Source of the DNA: Actinomycetota bacterium | GTDB lineage: Bacteria > Actinomycetota > Acidimicrobiia > Acidimicrobiales > Ilumatobacteraceae | Direction of reading: 5' to 3' | DNA length: 7,203 bases | Assembly: GCA_005805045.1 (NCBI GenBank) | Contig: SYNW01000067.1 | Location: 1 to 7,203, forward strand | Part shown: positions 1 through 6,811 of the stretch, piece by piece | Layout: each line of letters starts with the position of its first letter | Numbering within the stretch: the first letter of the stretch is position 1 | Notes under the pieces: generated by a model | Database searches by the model: none | What the model was told of the DNA's origin: nothing | Seen by the model: only the letters and a program-made list of their open reading frames with translations | Position numbers and translations under genes: made by a program

Positions 1-812
1 GTGTGGGGCAGTGCAATAACACCAATACCCGCGTCGGCGACTCGCTCAGAAATTCGTTGTTGAATGCTCTCGGTTTGCATGCCCAAACTCACGCAGTGGC
101 TGGCGACGACTGATTTTTCGAACCCAGTGCTGACTACAAGATTTGCCAAATGTTCGAGCGACACACGGTTCTTATCTGTGTGCTCATCAGTGTGCAGATC
201 GAGGTCGCAATTCAGTTCGCCCGCGAGTTCAAGCAAGGCAATATTTGCACCTTCGGGGTCGACGTCAAGGTGCGGACAGCCACCCAGTATGTCGGCTCCC
301 ATTTGTATTGCACGTCGACCCAATTCGCGGTTCGACGCACCAACTTGGCCAGACAATGGCCAGCCGAGAAGTGCACATATCTGCAGGTCGACGATGTCTC
401 GGGTGCGATTGCGAACTTCAACCAAGGCCTCCACCGAATCGAGATTGTTCCATTCGGTTACGTCGGCGTGAGTGCGGATCGCAGTTACACCGTTGCGCAC
501 CATTAGGCGCACTGCTCGTTCGGCGCGTTCGATTGTGTCGGCAACCGTGATTAGATCGCGACATGCTTCCATCGCGTGGATTGCACCCATTAGATCGCCC
601 GTCGGATTATCGATTCGCTCGGCCAAAAAGGCCTTGTCGAGATGCGCGTGCGGTTCGGCAAGCGAACTTGTCAAGAGTGCACCACTGGCATCAACAACTT
701 GTTCTCTAATTGTCGGCTTGAGACTTGGCGCAACCTCAGAAACAATTTCACCCGTAATGCGCACATCCTGAAGTTGCGGATTGCCCTCGATTTTGCAGTT
801 CTGCAGCAGCAT
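1..812 (-). CDS. Cytosine deaminase-like amidohydrolase, 3' end cut by window edge
   Basis: A metal-dependent amidohydrolase of the cytosine deaminase (CodA) branch; 270 codons are visible and the C-terminal part lies beyond the window. Metal and catalytic residues are seen in order: H55 and H57 in EPHAHLDKA, H207 and E210 in DLHTDEHTDK, and H239 in VASHC. These match the CodA ligands H61, H63, H214, E217 and H246. The remaining ligand, an Asp near residue 305, falls outside. THADV (114-118), DLQI (142-145) and GGCPH (177-181) also match the family. The CodA segment FPQEG, whose Gln contacts the pyrimidine, reads LLGWP here (148-152), so cytosine may not be the substrate; another cyclic amine, amide or N-heterocycle is possible. 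The ATG at 812 is the only usual start after the stop of the preceding gene and gives a typical MLLQNCKI opening. It lies 30 nt after the monooxygenase, with no strong Shine-Dalgarno. The family call is firm; the substrate is unknown. Confidence 0.88.
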   Translation of the reverse strand, partial: MLLQNCKIEGNPQLQDVRITGEIVSEVAPSLKPTIREQVVDASGALLTSSLAEPHAHLDKAFLAERIDNPTGDLMGAIHAMEACRDLITVADTIERAERAVRLMVRNGVTAIRTHADVTEWNNLDSVEALVEVRNRTRDIVDLQICALLGWPLSGQVGASNRELGRRAIQMGADILGGCPHLDVDPEGANIALLELAGELNCDLDLHTDEHTDKNRVSLEHLANLVVSTGFEKSVVASHCVSLGMQTESIQQRISERVADAGIGVIALPH

Positions 813-842
813 TGGGCAGTACGATTTGCCTTGCGCCGAGAG

Positions 843-2030
843 TTAAATCAACGGCTCAAGATTTGGCAACGGACGACGTTCGACCTTCTCGCCAAGTTTC
901 GGAAACACTTCTTCCATAACCAGATGCATCTGCTCTGACATCTCTTCGCGAGTCACGCCCGGGAAGTCAAAGAAGAAGCAAATATTCTTGAGGTCCAGCA
1001 GGTCGCGCCAGAAACCCAAAGTATCAACAGCATCGTCGATCGAGCCAACGATTTGAATCTTCTGATCAATTGATTCTTCAACTGTGGGGCAGTGGTTGAA
1101 TGCAACTTTGCTGCCGTCGGGGTTGCGATATGACGAAAACCGGCCATACGGCGACAAAAAGTTGGCGAACTCGTCGTGACCAGGCTTGCCTTTGATCATT
1201 GCTTTTTCGCGAGTCTTGGCGACGTGAATGTTCATTACAAGAGTGCGATCTTCACCTGGGGCGACTGGTTGACCCATCTCTTCGCGAATTTGCGCGTAAC
1301 GATCCCATTTTTGTTTTTGACTATCGGCATTTTGCAGCCAGTAAATGGCTTTATGACCGACTCTCGGCACATATTCGATTGTCTCTGGGGATGTAACCGG
1401 CTGATAGATGTCGATATTTCGCAACGGCTTTGGAATCAGAGTTAGATCATCGACATAACTGCCACGGTCAGGGATTTCATCCGGAGGGAACACGAAGTGC
1501 TTGCCGCGATACGAGAAGCGCTCGTTGTACCAGGCCAGTTTGATGATCTCCATGCTTTCTTCGAACACCTCTCGGTTGATGCGATCGTGCTCGGCGCTCA
1601 TTGCGTTGTCGCCGGATGCGACAACTGTGCCTAGACTCCAGGCTTCGCGCGGCACCGTGCCACGGCCGACACCAAATTCCATTCGACCACCAGTGACGAT
1701 GTCGGCAATCGCGAAATCTTCAGCGAGTCTCAACGGGTGCCATTGGGGCACCACGTTGAACATTTGACCCAAGCGCAAATTTTTGGTGACACTCGTCAAA
1801 TGTTGTCCAAACAAAATCAGATTCGGCAAAACTTCATAGCCCTCATATTGAAAGTGGTGCTCGGTCAGCCACATCGTGTCGATGCCGACCTCTTCAGCAG
1901 TCTTTGCCCAGGCGACAAGGTTTTTATAACACTCGATCACGCTGTCGTTGCCGTAGCGACGATTCTTCGGTGCTACTTTGCCGGCGTCATCCATAGGAAC
2001 TGTGCAGAAAAAGTTGGCGTCTACTCGCAT
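843..2030 (-). CDS. Luciferase-like (LLM class) flavin-dependent monooxygenase
   Basis: A 395-residue TIM-barrel oxidoreductase of the bacterial luciferase-like superfamily, which uses reduced FMN or F420 to oxidise small organic substrates in the cytoplasm. Visible hallmarks are the N-terminal strand MRVDANFF, WAKTAEEVGIDTMWLTEHHF (about 41-60) with the E57-H58-H59 signature, the conserved P95-Q96-W97-H98-P99-L100-R101 segment followed by AED (103-105), and the core GGRMEFGVGRG (114-124). A helix near the C-terminus (GVTREEMSEQMHLVMEEVFP) is typical of the family. Length is slightly above the usual 330-380 residues. The ATG at 2030 puts the first barrel strand directly at the N-terminus. The phosphodiesterase stop lies 15 nt upstream in the same frame, so no longer start exists. 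Neighbouring acyl-CoA genes suggest a catabolic oxygenase (for example on terpenoids, cyclic ketones or alkanals), but that is inference. FMN versus F420 use cannot be decided from these motifs. Confidence 0.9.
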   Translation of the reverse strand: MRVDANFFCTVPMDDAGKVAPKNRRYGNDSVIECYKNLVAWAKTAEEVGIDTMWLTEHHFQYEGYEVLPNLILFGQHLTSVTKNLRLGQMFNVVPQWHPLRLAEDFAIADIVTGGRMEFGVGRGTVPREAWSLGTVVASGDNAMSAEHDRINREVFEESMEIIKLAWYNERFSYRGKHFVFPPDEIPDRGSYVDDLTLIPKPLRNIDIYQPVTSPETIEYVPRVGHKAIYWLQNADSQKQKWDRYAQIREEMGQPVAPGEDRTLVMNIHVAKTREKAMIKGKPGHDEFANFLSPYGRFSSYRNPDGSKVAFNHCPTVEESIDQKIQIVGSIDDAVDTLGFWRDLLDLKNICFFFDFPGVTREEMSEQMHLVMEEVFPKLGEKVERRPLPNLEPLI

Positions 2031-2045
2031 GATGGCAATAATATC

Positions 2046-2807
2046 TCAGTTTGCATGCCAGGCGTTGCGCGAAATTAAAACTTTTTTTAAAGTTTCAGGC
2101 CGGTCGGTCATGATGCCGTCAACGCCCAGATTCAAGAGTCGAACCATTTCATGTTCATCGTCAATTGTCCAGACATGCACCTGAATTTTGGCATCATGGG
2201 CGGCCTGAATAAACGATTTATCCACGATTGTCAACGGCCCCTGACTAACGGGCACCTGAGCCGCGTGAATGTTGTGAAAACTGCCACTGCGGCGCACCCA
2301 ACTGCCTAGACGCAACTTAGTGACGTCCCTCGGGCCCATCGAGGTGCAAAGTCTCTCGCCAAATTGACCGCGCAAACTATTAAGCCTTTTGTCACTGAAC
2401 GAACCAATGCACACCCGGTCAAAAATATCGCCTCGGGCCAATCGGTCTGCCAATGGCGACAGAGCGTGATCCGACTTGCAGTCAATGTTGAGGTGAGCGT
2501 GCGGCCAAGCCGCAATCAAATCTTCTAGTAACGGTATTGGTTCGGTGCCATTTACTCGAGCAGTCTTTACATCGTCGTAGTTCAGTTCGCTGATCAAGCC
2601 ATCTCGATTGCATGTGCGCGATAGATCATCATCATGAAAGGCGAGCAAGACGCCATCTTTGGTCGCGTGCACATCTGTTTCCATATATATGTAACCCAGA
2701 TCGATCGCCCGCTGAAACGCAGGCATCGTGTTTTCGGGAGCATCGCTGGCGCCTCCACGATGCGCAAAAGCGAGTGGTGGGTTGTGTCTAAGAAATGGAT
2801 GTCGCAC
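2046..2807 (-). CDS. Glycerophosphodiester phosphodiesterase (GDPD family)
   Basis: Hydrolyses glycerophosphodiesters, the deacylated phospholipid head groups, to glycerol 3-phosphate and an alcohol. The 253-residue protein shows the whole GDPD signature: H16-R17-G18-G19, P24-E25-N26-T27, E43 and D45 in YMETDVH, H58 in FHDDDLSRT, D109/K111 in NIDCKSD, and the C-terminal WTIDDEHEM...GVDGIMTDRP (about 213-237). The two catalytic histidines are H16 and H58, and E43/D45 belong to the metal site. There is no signal peptide, so it is probably cytoplasmic, and its length is close to E. coli UgpQ. The start is a GTG at 2807: an in-frame TGA lies four codons upstream, and no ATG precedes the AHRGG motif. 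The gap after the acyl-CoA synthetase is 28 nt and the monooxygenase follows after 15 nt. Near the 3' end (minus strand) there is a run of seven A inside codons for LKK. Its role beside acyl-CoA genes could be phospholipid head-group salvage, which is inference. Confidence 0.93.
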   Translation of the reverse strand: MRHPFLRHNPPLAFAHRGGASDAPENTMPAFQRAIDLGYIYMETDVHATKDGVLLAFHDDDLSRTCNRDGLISELNYDDVKTARVNGTEPIPLLEDLIAAWPHAHLNIDCKSDHALSPLADRLARGDIFDRVCIGSFSDKRLNSLRGQFGERLCTSMGPRDVTKLRLGSWVRRSGSFHNIHAAQVPVSQGPLTIVDKSFIQAAHDAKIQVHVWTIDDEHEMVRLLNLGVDGIMTDRPETLKKVLISRNAWHAN

Positions 2808-2835
2808 GATTCGTCAACTAGACATTCGCGCAAAC

Positions 2836-4389
2836 TTAAATTGCACGACCCGAGTTCTTCCAATATTCGTCTTTGAGTAGTCGCTTATAAAGTTTGCCAG
2901 TCGGATGTCGAGGTAAATCGGGACGAAAATCAATCGACCTCGGGCATTTGAGATCGGCAAGTGAAGCACGACAAAATGCTTTCAGTTCTTGCTCGAGATC
3001 GAGCGCCTCTTGAGGGGTGCTTGGCATTGTGGCTGGTTGCACCACCGCCTTGACTTCTTCACCGAACTCATCGTTGGGCACACCAAAAACTGCGACGTCT
3101 ATAACTTTGGGATGGTTGATCAAGATGTTTTCAGACTCTTGCGGATAGATGTTCACGCCACCAGAAATGATCATGAACGCCTTGCGGTCGGTCAGATACA
3201 AGAAGTTATCTTTGTCGAGATAACCGACGTCGCCGAGCGTGGTCCATCCGCGACCCAACGGATCGCGCGAACTCTTGGTTTTCTCTGGGTCGTTGTGATA
3301 TTCGAAGTCGACGACGCTTTCGAAATAGATGGTGCCAGGTTCGTTGATTGGCAACTCGGCGCCGTCGTCGCCGCAAATATGCACGGTTGCATTAATCGCC
3401 ACGCCAACCGTGCCTGGGTGAACGAGCCACTGGTCTGAGTTGCAATATACGAAGCCGTTGCCTTCGCTGCCCGCGTAGTATTCGTGAATTATTGGACCCC
3501 ACCAATTAATCATCCTCTTTTTTACTTCGATCGGGCACGGAGCAGCGGCGTGAATCGCGCACTTGAGGCTTGAAGTGTCGAATTTCCTTCGAACACTCTC
3601 GTCGAGTTTGAGCATTCGCACGAACATTGTTGGCACCAGTTGCGAGTGCGTGACTTTGTATTTTGCGACGAGCCGTAGATATTCTTCGGCGTCAAAGTGC
3701 TCCATGATGATTGTCGTGCCACCCAAGCGGTGCGTCGTCATCGTGAAACGCAACGGTGCCGCATGATAGAGCGGAGCAGGAGAAAGATACGTTGAATCTT
3801 TGTCGATACCAAAAAGCATCGAGCACAACGTGCTCAAGCCAGTCGCCGTACCGACTGGTGTCATCGCCAGTCCAAGTTTGATGCCTTTCGGTCGTCCGGT
3901 GGTGCCGCTTGAATAGAGCATGTCAACCCCGTCAACGCGGTTGTCTAGTTCGGCATTTGGCGCTTTGGCGACAGCATTTTCGTATGAGTCGTAGCCGTCA
4001 ATTGTGCCGTCGAGCATGAGACGCAACGAAATATTTGGCGTTGTGTTCAAAACGTCTGCTGCTTGGTCAGTCTTATATTTACTCGTAATGAAAGCTTTCG
4101 CACCGCAGTCGTTGATGATGTAACTAAGTTCGTCGGTCGTCAAGCGCGATGAACATGCCGTATAAATCAGGCCCGCATAATGGCAACCCCACAAAATTTC
4201 GAAATATCGCGGGTGATTTTCGACGCAGAATGCGATGTGGTCCCCGGTTTTCAGACCTGCACTTCGCAAGACTTGGCTGAGTCGGTTGGCGCCATCATCG
4301 AGCTCTTTGAATGTGATGACTTGACCTGTTGTTGCCATGATCACGGCCGGTCTGTCTGGTGCGTCTATGGCGATTGCACCTGGGAACAT
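2836..4389 (-). CDS. Acyl-CoA synthetase (AMP-forming, ANL superfamily)
   Basis: Activates a carboxylic acid with ATP to an acyl-adenylate and then to the CoA thioester. The 517-residue protein carries the adenylation motifs in order: YSSGTTGRPKG (159-169, P-loop A3), YYAGSEGNG (304-312, A5), the LGDVGY aspartate D387 (A7), TDRKAFMIISGGVNIYP (400-416, A8 hinge), and PRHPTGKLYKR (493-503) with the catalytic lysine K499. No signal or membrane segment is seen. The ATG at 4389 gives MFPGAIAIDAPDRPAVIM, a usual opening for actinobacterial members, so the start looks right. It is the first gene of the minus-strand cluster and is divergent from the acyl-CoA dehydrogenase, whose likely partner it is: ligase product feeding dehydrogenation. 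The motifs do not reveal whether the acid is a fatty acid, an aromatic acid or a steroid/terpenoid side chain. The family call is secure and the substrate open. Confidence 0.93.
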   Translation of the reverse strand: MFPGAIAIDAPDRPAVIMATTGQVITFKELDDGANRLSQVLRSAGLKTGDHIAFCVENHPRYFEILWGCHYAGLIYTACSSRLTTDELSYIINDCGAKAFITSKYKTDQAADVLNTTPNISLRLMLDGTIDGYDSYENAVAKAPNAELDNRVDGVDMLYSSGTTGRPKGIKLGLAMTPVGTATGLSTLCSMLFGIDKDSTYLSPAPLYHAAPLRFTMTTHRLGGTTIIMEHFDAEEYLRLVAKYKVTHSQLVPTMFVRMLKLDESVRRKFDTSSLKCAIHAAAPCPIEVKKRMINWWGPIIHEYYAGSEGNGFVYCNSDQWLVHPGTVGVAINATVHICGDDGAELPINEPGTIYFESVVDFEYHNDPEKTKSSRDPLGRGWTTLGDVGYLDKDNFLYLTDRKAFMIISGGVNIYPQESENILINHPKVIDVAVFGVPNDEFGEEVKAVVQPATMPSTPQEALDLEQELKAFCRASLADLKCPRSIDFRPDLPRHPTGKLYKRLLKDEYWKNSGRAI

Positions 4390-4466
4390 GATTGAAAACT
4401 AGTCGGTTTCGTTTAGAGATTGCCAACCACGAAAATCCGACCTCGAACCTTTAAGATAGGACGATC
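4390..4466. promoter_or_regulatory. Divergent intergenic region between acyl-CoA synthetase and acyl-CoA dehydrogenase
   Basis: This 77-nt gap must hold the promoters of both flanking genes, since they are transcribed away from each other. For the minus strand a possible -35 TTGGCA (4421-4426) and -10 TAGTTT (4396-4401) lie 19 nt apart. For the plus strand TAAGAT (4452-4457) could be a -10 very close to the ATG, which would make the message nearly leaderless; no good -35 accompanies it. The box assignments are weak pattern matches. The shared region would suit joint control of both genes by one regulator, but I see no clear operator palindrome. Confidence 0.4.
4458..4461 (+). promoter_or_regulatory. 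Ribosome binding site of the acyl-CoA dehydrogenase
   Basis: AGGA lies 5 nt before the ATG at 4467, the expected spacing. It supports this start. It is one of the few clear Shine-Dalgarno matches in the window, as most other genes here have none that is convincing. Confidence 0.55.
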
Positions 4467-5672
4467 ATGGCCGTAGTCGAGACCGAAAACATTGTCACTG
4501 AAAAGCAGGTTGGCGCGCTGGTTGAATCGCTGATCGCCAATTATCCGCCGAACAAAACTAAACCAGTTGAATTTTTGGGTGCACAATTTGATGCTGGTCT
4601 CGCTTGGGTGCATTTTGAGGTTGGCAACGGCGGACTTGGTGCTTCACCAAAGCATCAAAAGATTGTAAACGAAGCAATCGCGGCCGTGAATGGACCATCG
4701 AGTTATGCGCGCAACCCGATCGGTTATGGCATGTGCGCGCCGACGATCGCGCAGTGGGGCACCGACGCGCAGAAGCAAAGATATATGCGACCTTTGTTCA
4801 CCGGCGAAGAAATCTGGTGCCAATTGTTTTCTGAGCCAGGCTCTGGATCGGACTTCGCAGGTTTGTCAGCCAAAGGTGTACGCGACGGCGAAGAGTGGCT
4901 CGTCAATGGACAAAAAGTTTGGACAACGCTTGCGCATCTTTCAAAACTTGGGTTATTGGTTGTGCGTACCGATCCGCAAGCAGTCAAGCACGCTGGGTTG
5001 ACGGCGGTGATTGTCGACATGCACGCTTCCGGTGTCGAAGTTCGGCCGTTGCGACAAATGACCGGTGAGGCCGAGTTCAATGAGGTCTACTTCACCGATG
5101 TTCGTGTGCCGGTCGTCGACACTCTCGGTGGTGCAGGGGATGGTTGGCGAGTGAGCCTGACAACCTTGATGAACGAGCGCGTCGCAATTGGCGGTGCGAT
5201 ACCGCGCAAGGCAACCGGCCCGATTCGTGAAGCATTAAAAATTTGGGGATCATTGCCGAGCGACCAACAGTCGCAGGCGACGAAAGATGATTTGATGAAA
5301 CTTTGGATTAAGGCAGAGGTTTTGCGATTGACGAACATTCGCGCAGGTCAAAACCGTCGGATGGGCACGCCCGGCCCTGAGGGTTCGATCGGCAAAGTGG
5401 CTAGCGCTGAATTGAACAAAGACACCTACGAATTTTGTGTAGATCTGCTTGGTGCGAGTGGCATGCTCTACGGAAGTTACGCGATGGTTCGACCAGAAAC
5501 GGCAATGAGTTTTGACTCAGTTCCGAAGGCCTTTTTGCGCAGTCGAGCCAACAGCATCGAAGGCGGAACGACCGAGGTAATGAAGAACATCCTCGGCGAG
5601 CGTGTGCTCGGCCTGCCAGGCGATGTTCGCGTCGACCGCGATAAACCATGGCACGAAGTGCCGCGCAACTAA
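4467..5672 (+). CDS. Acyl-CoA dehydrogenase (FadE-like)
   Basis: A flavoprotein that introduces an alpha,beta double bond into an acyl-CoA, the first step of beta-oxidation, passing electrons to ETF. The 401-residue length is normal for the family. Seen in order: an N-terminal helical domain, the middle beta-domain motif CQLFSEPGSGSD (118-129), the FAD-contact segment NGQKVWTTLAH (147-157), LMNERVAIGG (234-243), and the C-terminal IEGGTTEVMKNILGERVLGLP (364-384). In the last motif E365 sits where the catalytic glutamate base of medium-chain acyl-CoA dehydrogenase lies. The ATG at 4467 has AGGA 5 nt upstream. It diverges from the acyl-CoA synthetase, a natural metabolic partner, and converges on ispH. 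Chain length or substrate class (fatty, branched or steroid side chain) cannot be read. The sequence resembles the many FadE paralogues of actinobacteria rather than a short-chain or glutaryl-CoA enzyme with a known diagnostic residue. Confidence 0.94.
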   Translation: MAVVETENIVTEKQVGALVESLIANYPPNKTKPVEFLGAQFDAGLAWVHFEVGNGGLGASPKHQKIVNEAIAAVNGPSSYARNPIGYGMCAPTIAQWGTDAQKQRYMRPLFTGEEIWCQLFSEPGSGSDFAGLSAKGVRDGEEWLVNGQKVWTTLAHLSKLGLLVVRTDPQAVKHAGLTAVIVDMHASGVEVRPLRQMTGEAEFNEVYFTDVRVPVVDTLGGAGDGWRVSLTTLMNERVAIGGAIPRKATGPIREALKIWGSLPSDQQSQATKDDLMKLWIKAEVLRLTNIRAGQNRRMGTPGPEGSIGKVASAELNKDTYEFCVDLLGASGMLYGSYAMVRPETAMSFDSVPKAFLRSRANSIEGGTTEVMKNILGERVLGLPGDVRVDRDKPWHEVPRN

Positions 5673-5692
5673 CAAAATTATAGTTGCACCTT

Positions 5693-5709
5693 TCGGCAAG
5701 CTTCGCCGA
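5693..5709. terminator. Possible bidirectional terminator hairpin between convergent genes
   Basis: TCGGC (5693-5697) and GCCGA (5705-5709) form a 5-bp GC-rich stem around a 7-nt loop, flanked by TTT on the left and GAAA on the right. It lies in the 57-nt gap (5673-5729) between the convergent acyl-CoA dehydrogenase and ispH, where a shared terminator is expected. The stem is short and no proper T-run follows on either strand, so intrinsic termination is uncertain. Confidence 0.35.
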
Positions 5710-5729
5710 GAAATTGACAGCAGCAATAT

Positions 5730-6767
5730 TTAATTTGCTAGCAACGCAAGTACCGTGCTCGCGGCGAGTTTGCGATCGTCCACAATTTTGCGACTAACGA
5801 GCGCGCCACCCAACATCATCGTCACCGTTGTTTCGATTGCAACTTGTAATTGACGAATGTGCCGCGGTGGCGGAAAGTATTCATCCTCTTGGGCGATTCT
5901 GATTTCTTCGACGCCGTTGGTTGGTGCGAGTTGTTGAATAATTTGTGCAACGAGCTCTTCTGGTGCCGATGCTCCTGCGGTTACGCCTACAACACCAGCA
6001 AGCGAATTCGGCAACTCCGAGACGTCGTTGATCCGGTAAACGTTGTTGCACCCCACCTCTCGCGCTAGTTTTTCGAGAGCCCGCGTGTTTGAGGAATTCT
6101 CGGAGCCAATTACAATAATTGCGTCGCACTGTTCGGTGATTTTCATTAGCGCTTCTTGACGGTTCGTGGTGGCGAAACATAAGTCGCTCTTACCAGGAGA
6201 CCATACTTTTGGAAATTTAACCTTAACGGCGTCTGCGACATCCTTCCAGTCGCGATGCGAAAGCGTCGTCTGAGCCAAGATAGCGACGGGTTGAGCGAAC
6301 TTCGGCAGTGCTGCGACCTCATCGAGTGACTCGACTCTTGTAATCGAATCTGGGGCAACAGCCATCGTGCCGACGGCTTCTTCGTGTCCGTCGTGTCCGA
6401 TGTAGACGATATGAAAGTTCTTCGAAGCACGTGTCTTCACTTCGTGATGCACCTTGGTCACCAGAGGGCATACCGAGTCAACGACGTAGCTTCCTTTCGC
6501 TTTCGCTTGTTGCACAACTTGAGGCGCCGAGCCATGGGCAGAGAGCATGATCGGGCACCCTGCTGGTATCTCGCTCAAGTCATCCACGAAAATGACACCA
6601 AGGTTTTTGAAGCGATCCACCACGATCTTGTTGTGCACGATCTCGTGATAGCAGTAAACGGGTGCTTCGAATGTACGCACCATCCACGCGAGCGCTTTGA
6701 TCGCCATTTCGACACCCGCGCAAAAACCACGAGGTGAAGCAAGAACAATTTTTTCGACGTTATTCAT
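5730..6767 (-). CDS. ispH: 4-hydroxy-3-methylbut-2-enyl diphosphate reductase (IspH/LytB)
   Basis: The last enzyme of the MEP pathway, reducing HMBPP to IPP and DMAPP with a [4Fe-4S] cluster. From the chosen start (345 residues) the three cluster cysteines are C16 (PRGFCAGV), C100 (DSVCPLVTKVHHE) and C197 (DLCFATTNRQEA), matching E. coli C12, C96 and C197. Substrate-binding elements are also present: YHEIVHN (H41), GHDGHEEAVGT with H128 and E130, AQTTLS, GSENSSNT and TAGASAPE. An in-frame ATG at 6830 would add 21 residues (MQGSMSHFS...) unlike any IspH N-terminus and would overlap der on the other strand. I therefore chose the ATG at 6767, which starts MNNVEKIVLASPRG like the family. The gene is monocistronic as far as can be seen, convergent with the acyl-CoA dehydrogenase and divergent from der. 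The presence of IspH implies that the host uses the MEP route. Confidence 0.96.
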   Translation of the reverse strand: MNNVEKIVLASPRGFCAGVEMAIKALAWMVRTFEAPVYCYHEIVHNKIVVDRFKNLGVIFVDDLSEIPAGCPIMLSAHGSAPQVVQQAKAKGSYVVDSVCPLVTKVHHEVKTRASKNFHIVYIGHDGHEEAVGTMAVAPDSITRVESLDEVAALPKFAQPVAILAQTTLSHRDWKDVADAVKVKFPKVWSPGKSDLCFATTNRQEALMKITEQCDAIIVIGSENSSNTRALEKLAREVGCNNVYRINDVSELPNSLAGVVGVTAGASAPEELVAQIIQQLAPTNGVEEIRIAQEDEYFPPPRHIRQLQVAIETTVTMMLGGALVSRKIVDDRKLAASTVLALLAN

Positions 6768-6811
6768 TGCTTCGCAGATTACCCCGAAGATGCAAAGGTA
6801 AACTGAGAAAT
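6768..6811. promoter_or_regulatory. Compact divergent start region of ispH and der
   Basis: Only 44 nt separate the two starts, so any two promoters here must overlap each other or the coding starts. On the minus strand TAATCT (6776-6781) resembles a -10 box and would put transcription start within a few nt of the ispH ATG; no good -35 lies at the right distance. On the plus strand AAAGG (6794-6798) is a possible, rather distant Shine-Dalgarno for der. The assignments are tentative. Confidence 0.35.

Noticed and set aside
64..938. Several plus-strand open frames of 98-135 codons
   Set aside because: They lie antisense to the amidohydrolase, which shows complete family motifs. Their translations are rich in Ser, Arg and Cys with no recognisable domain.
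69..2060. A near-repeat of about 15 nt (CTCGGTTTGCATGCC near 69 and CTCAGTTTGCATGCC near 2046)
   Set aside because: Both copies are within or at the end of coding sequence, are not identical, and encode unrelated peptides. This is probably coincidence.
2989..3438. A 149-codon plus-strand open frame
   Set aside because: It lies fully inside the acyl-CoA synthetase on the other strand, over its conserved A5-A10 region, and has no recognisable motif.
5673..5729. A possible small RNA or gene in the gap between the acyl-CoA dehydrogenase and ispH
   Set aside because: It is only 57 nt between convergent genes, with one short hairpin that is better explained as a weak terminator.
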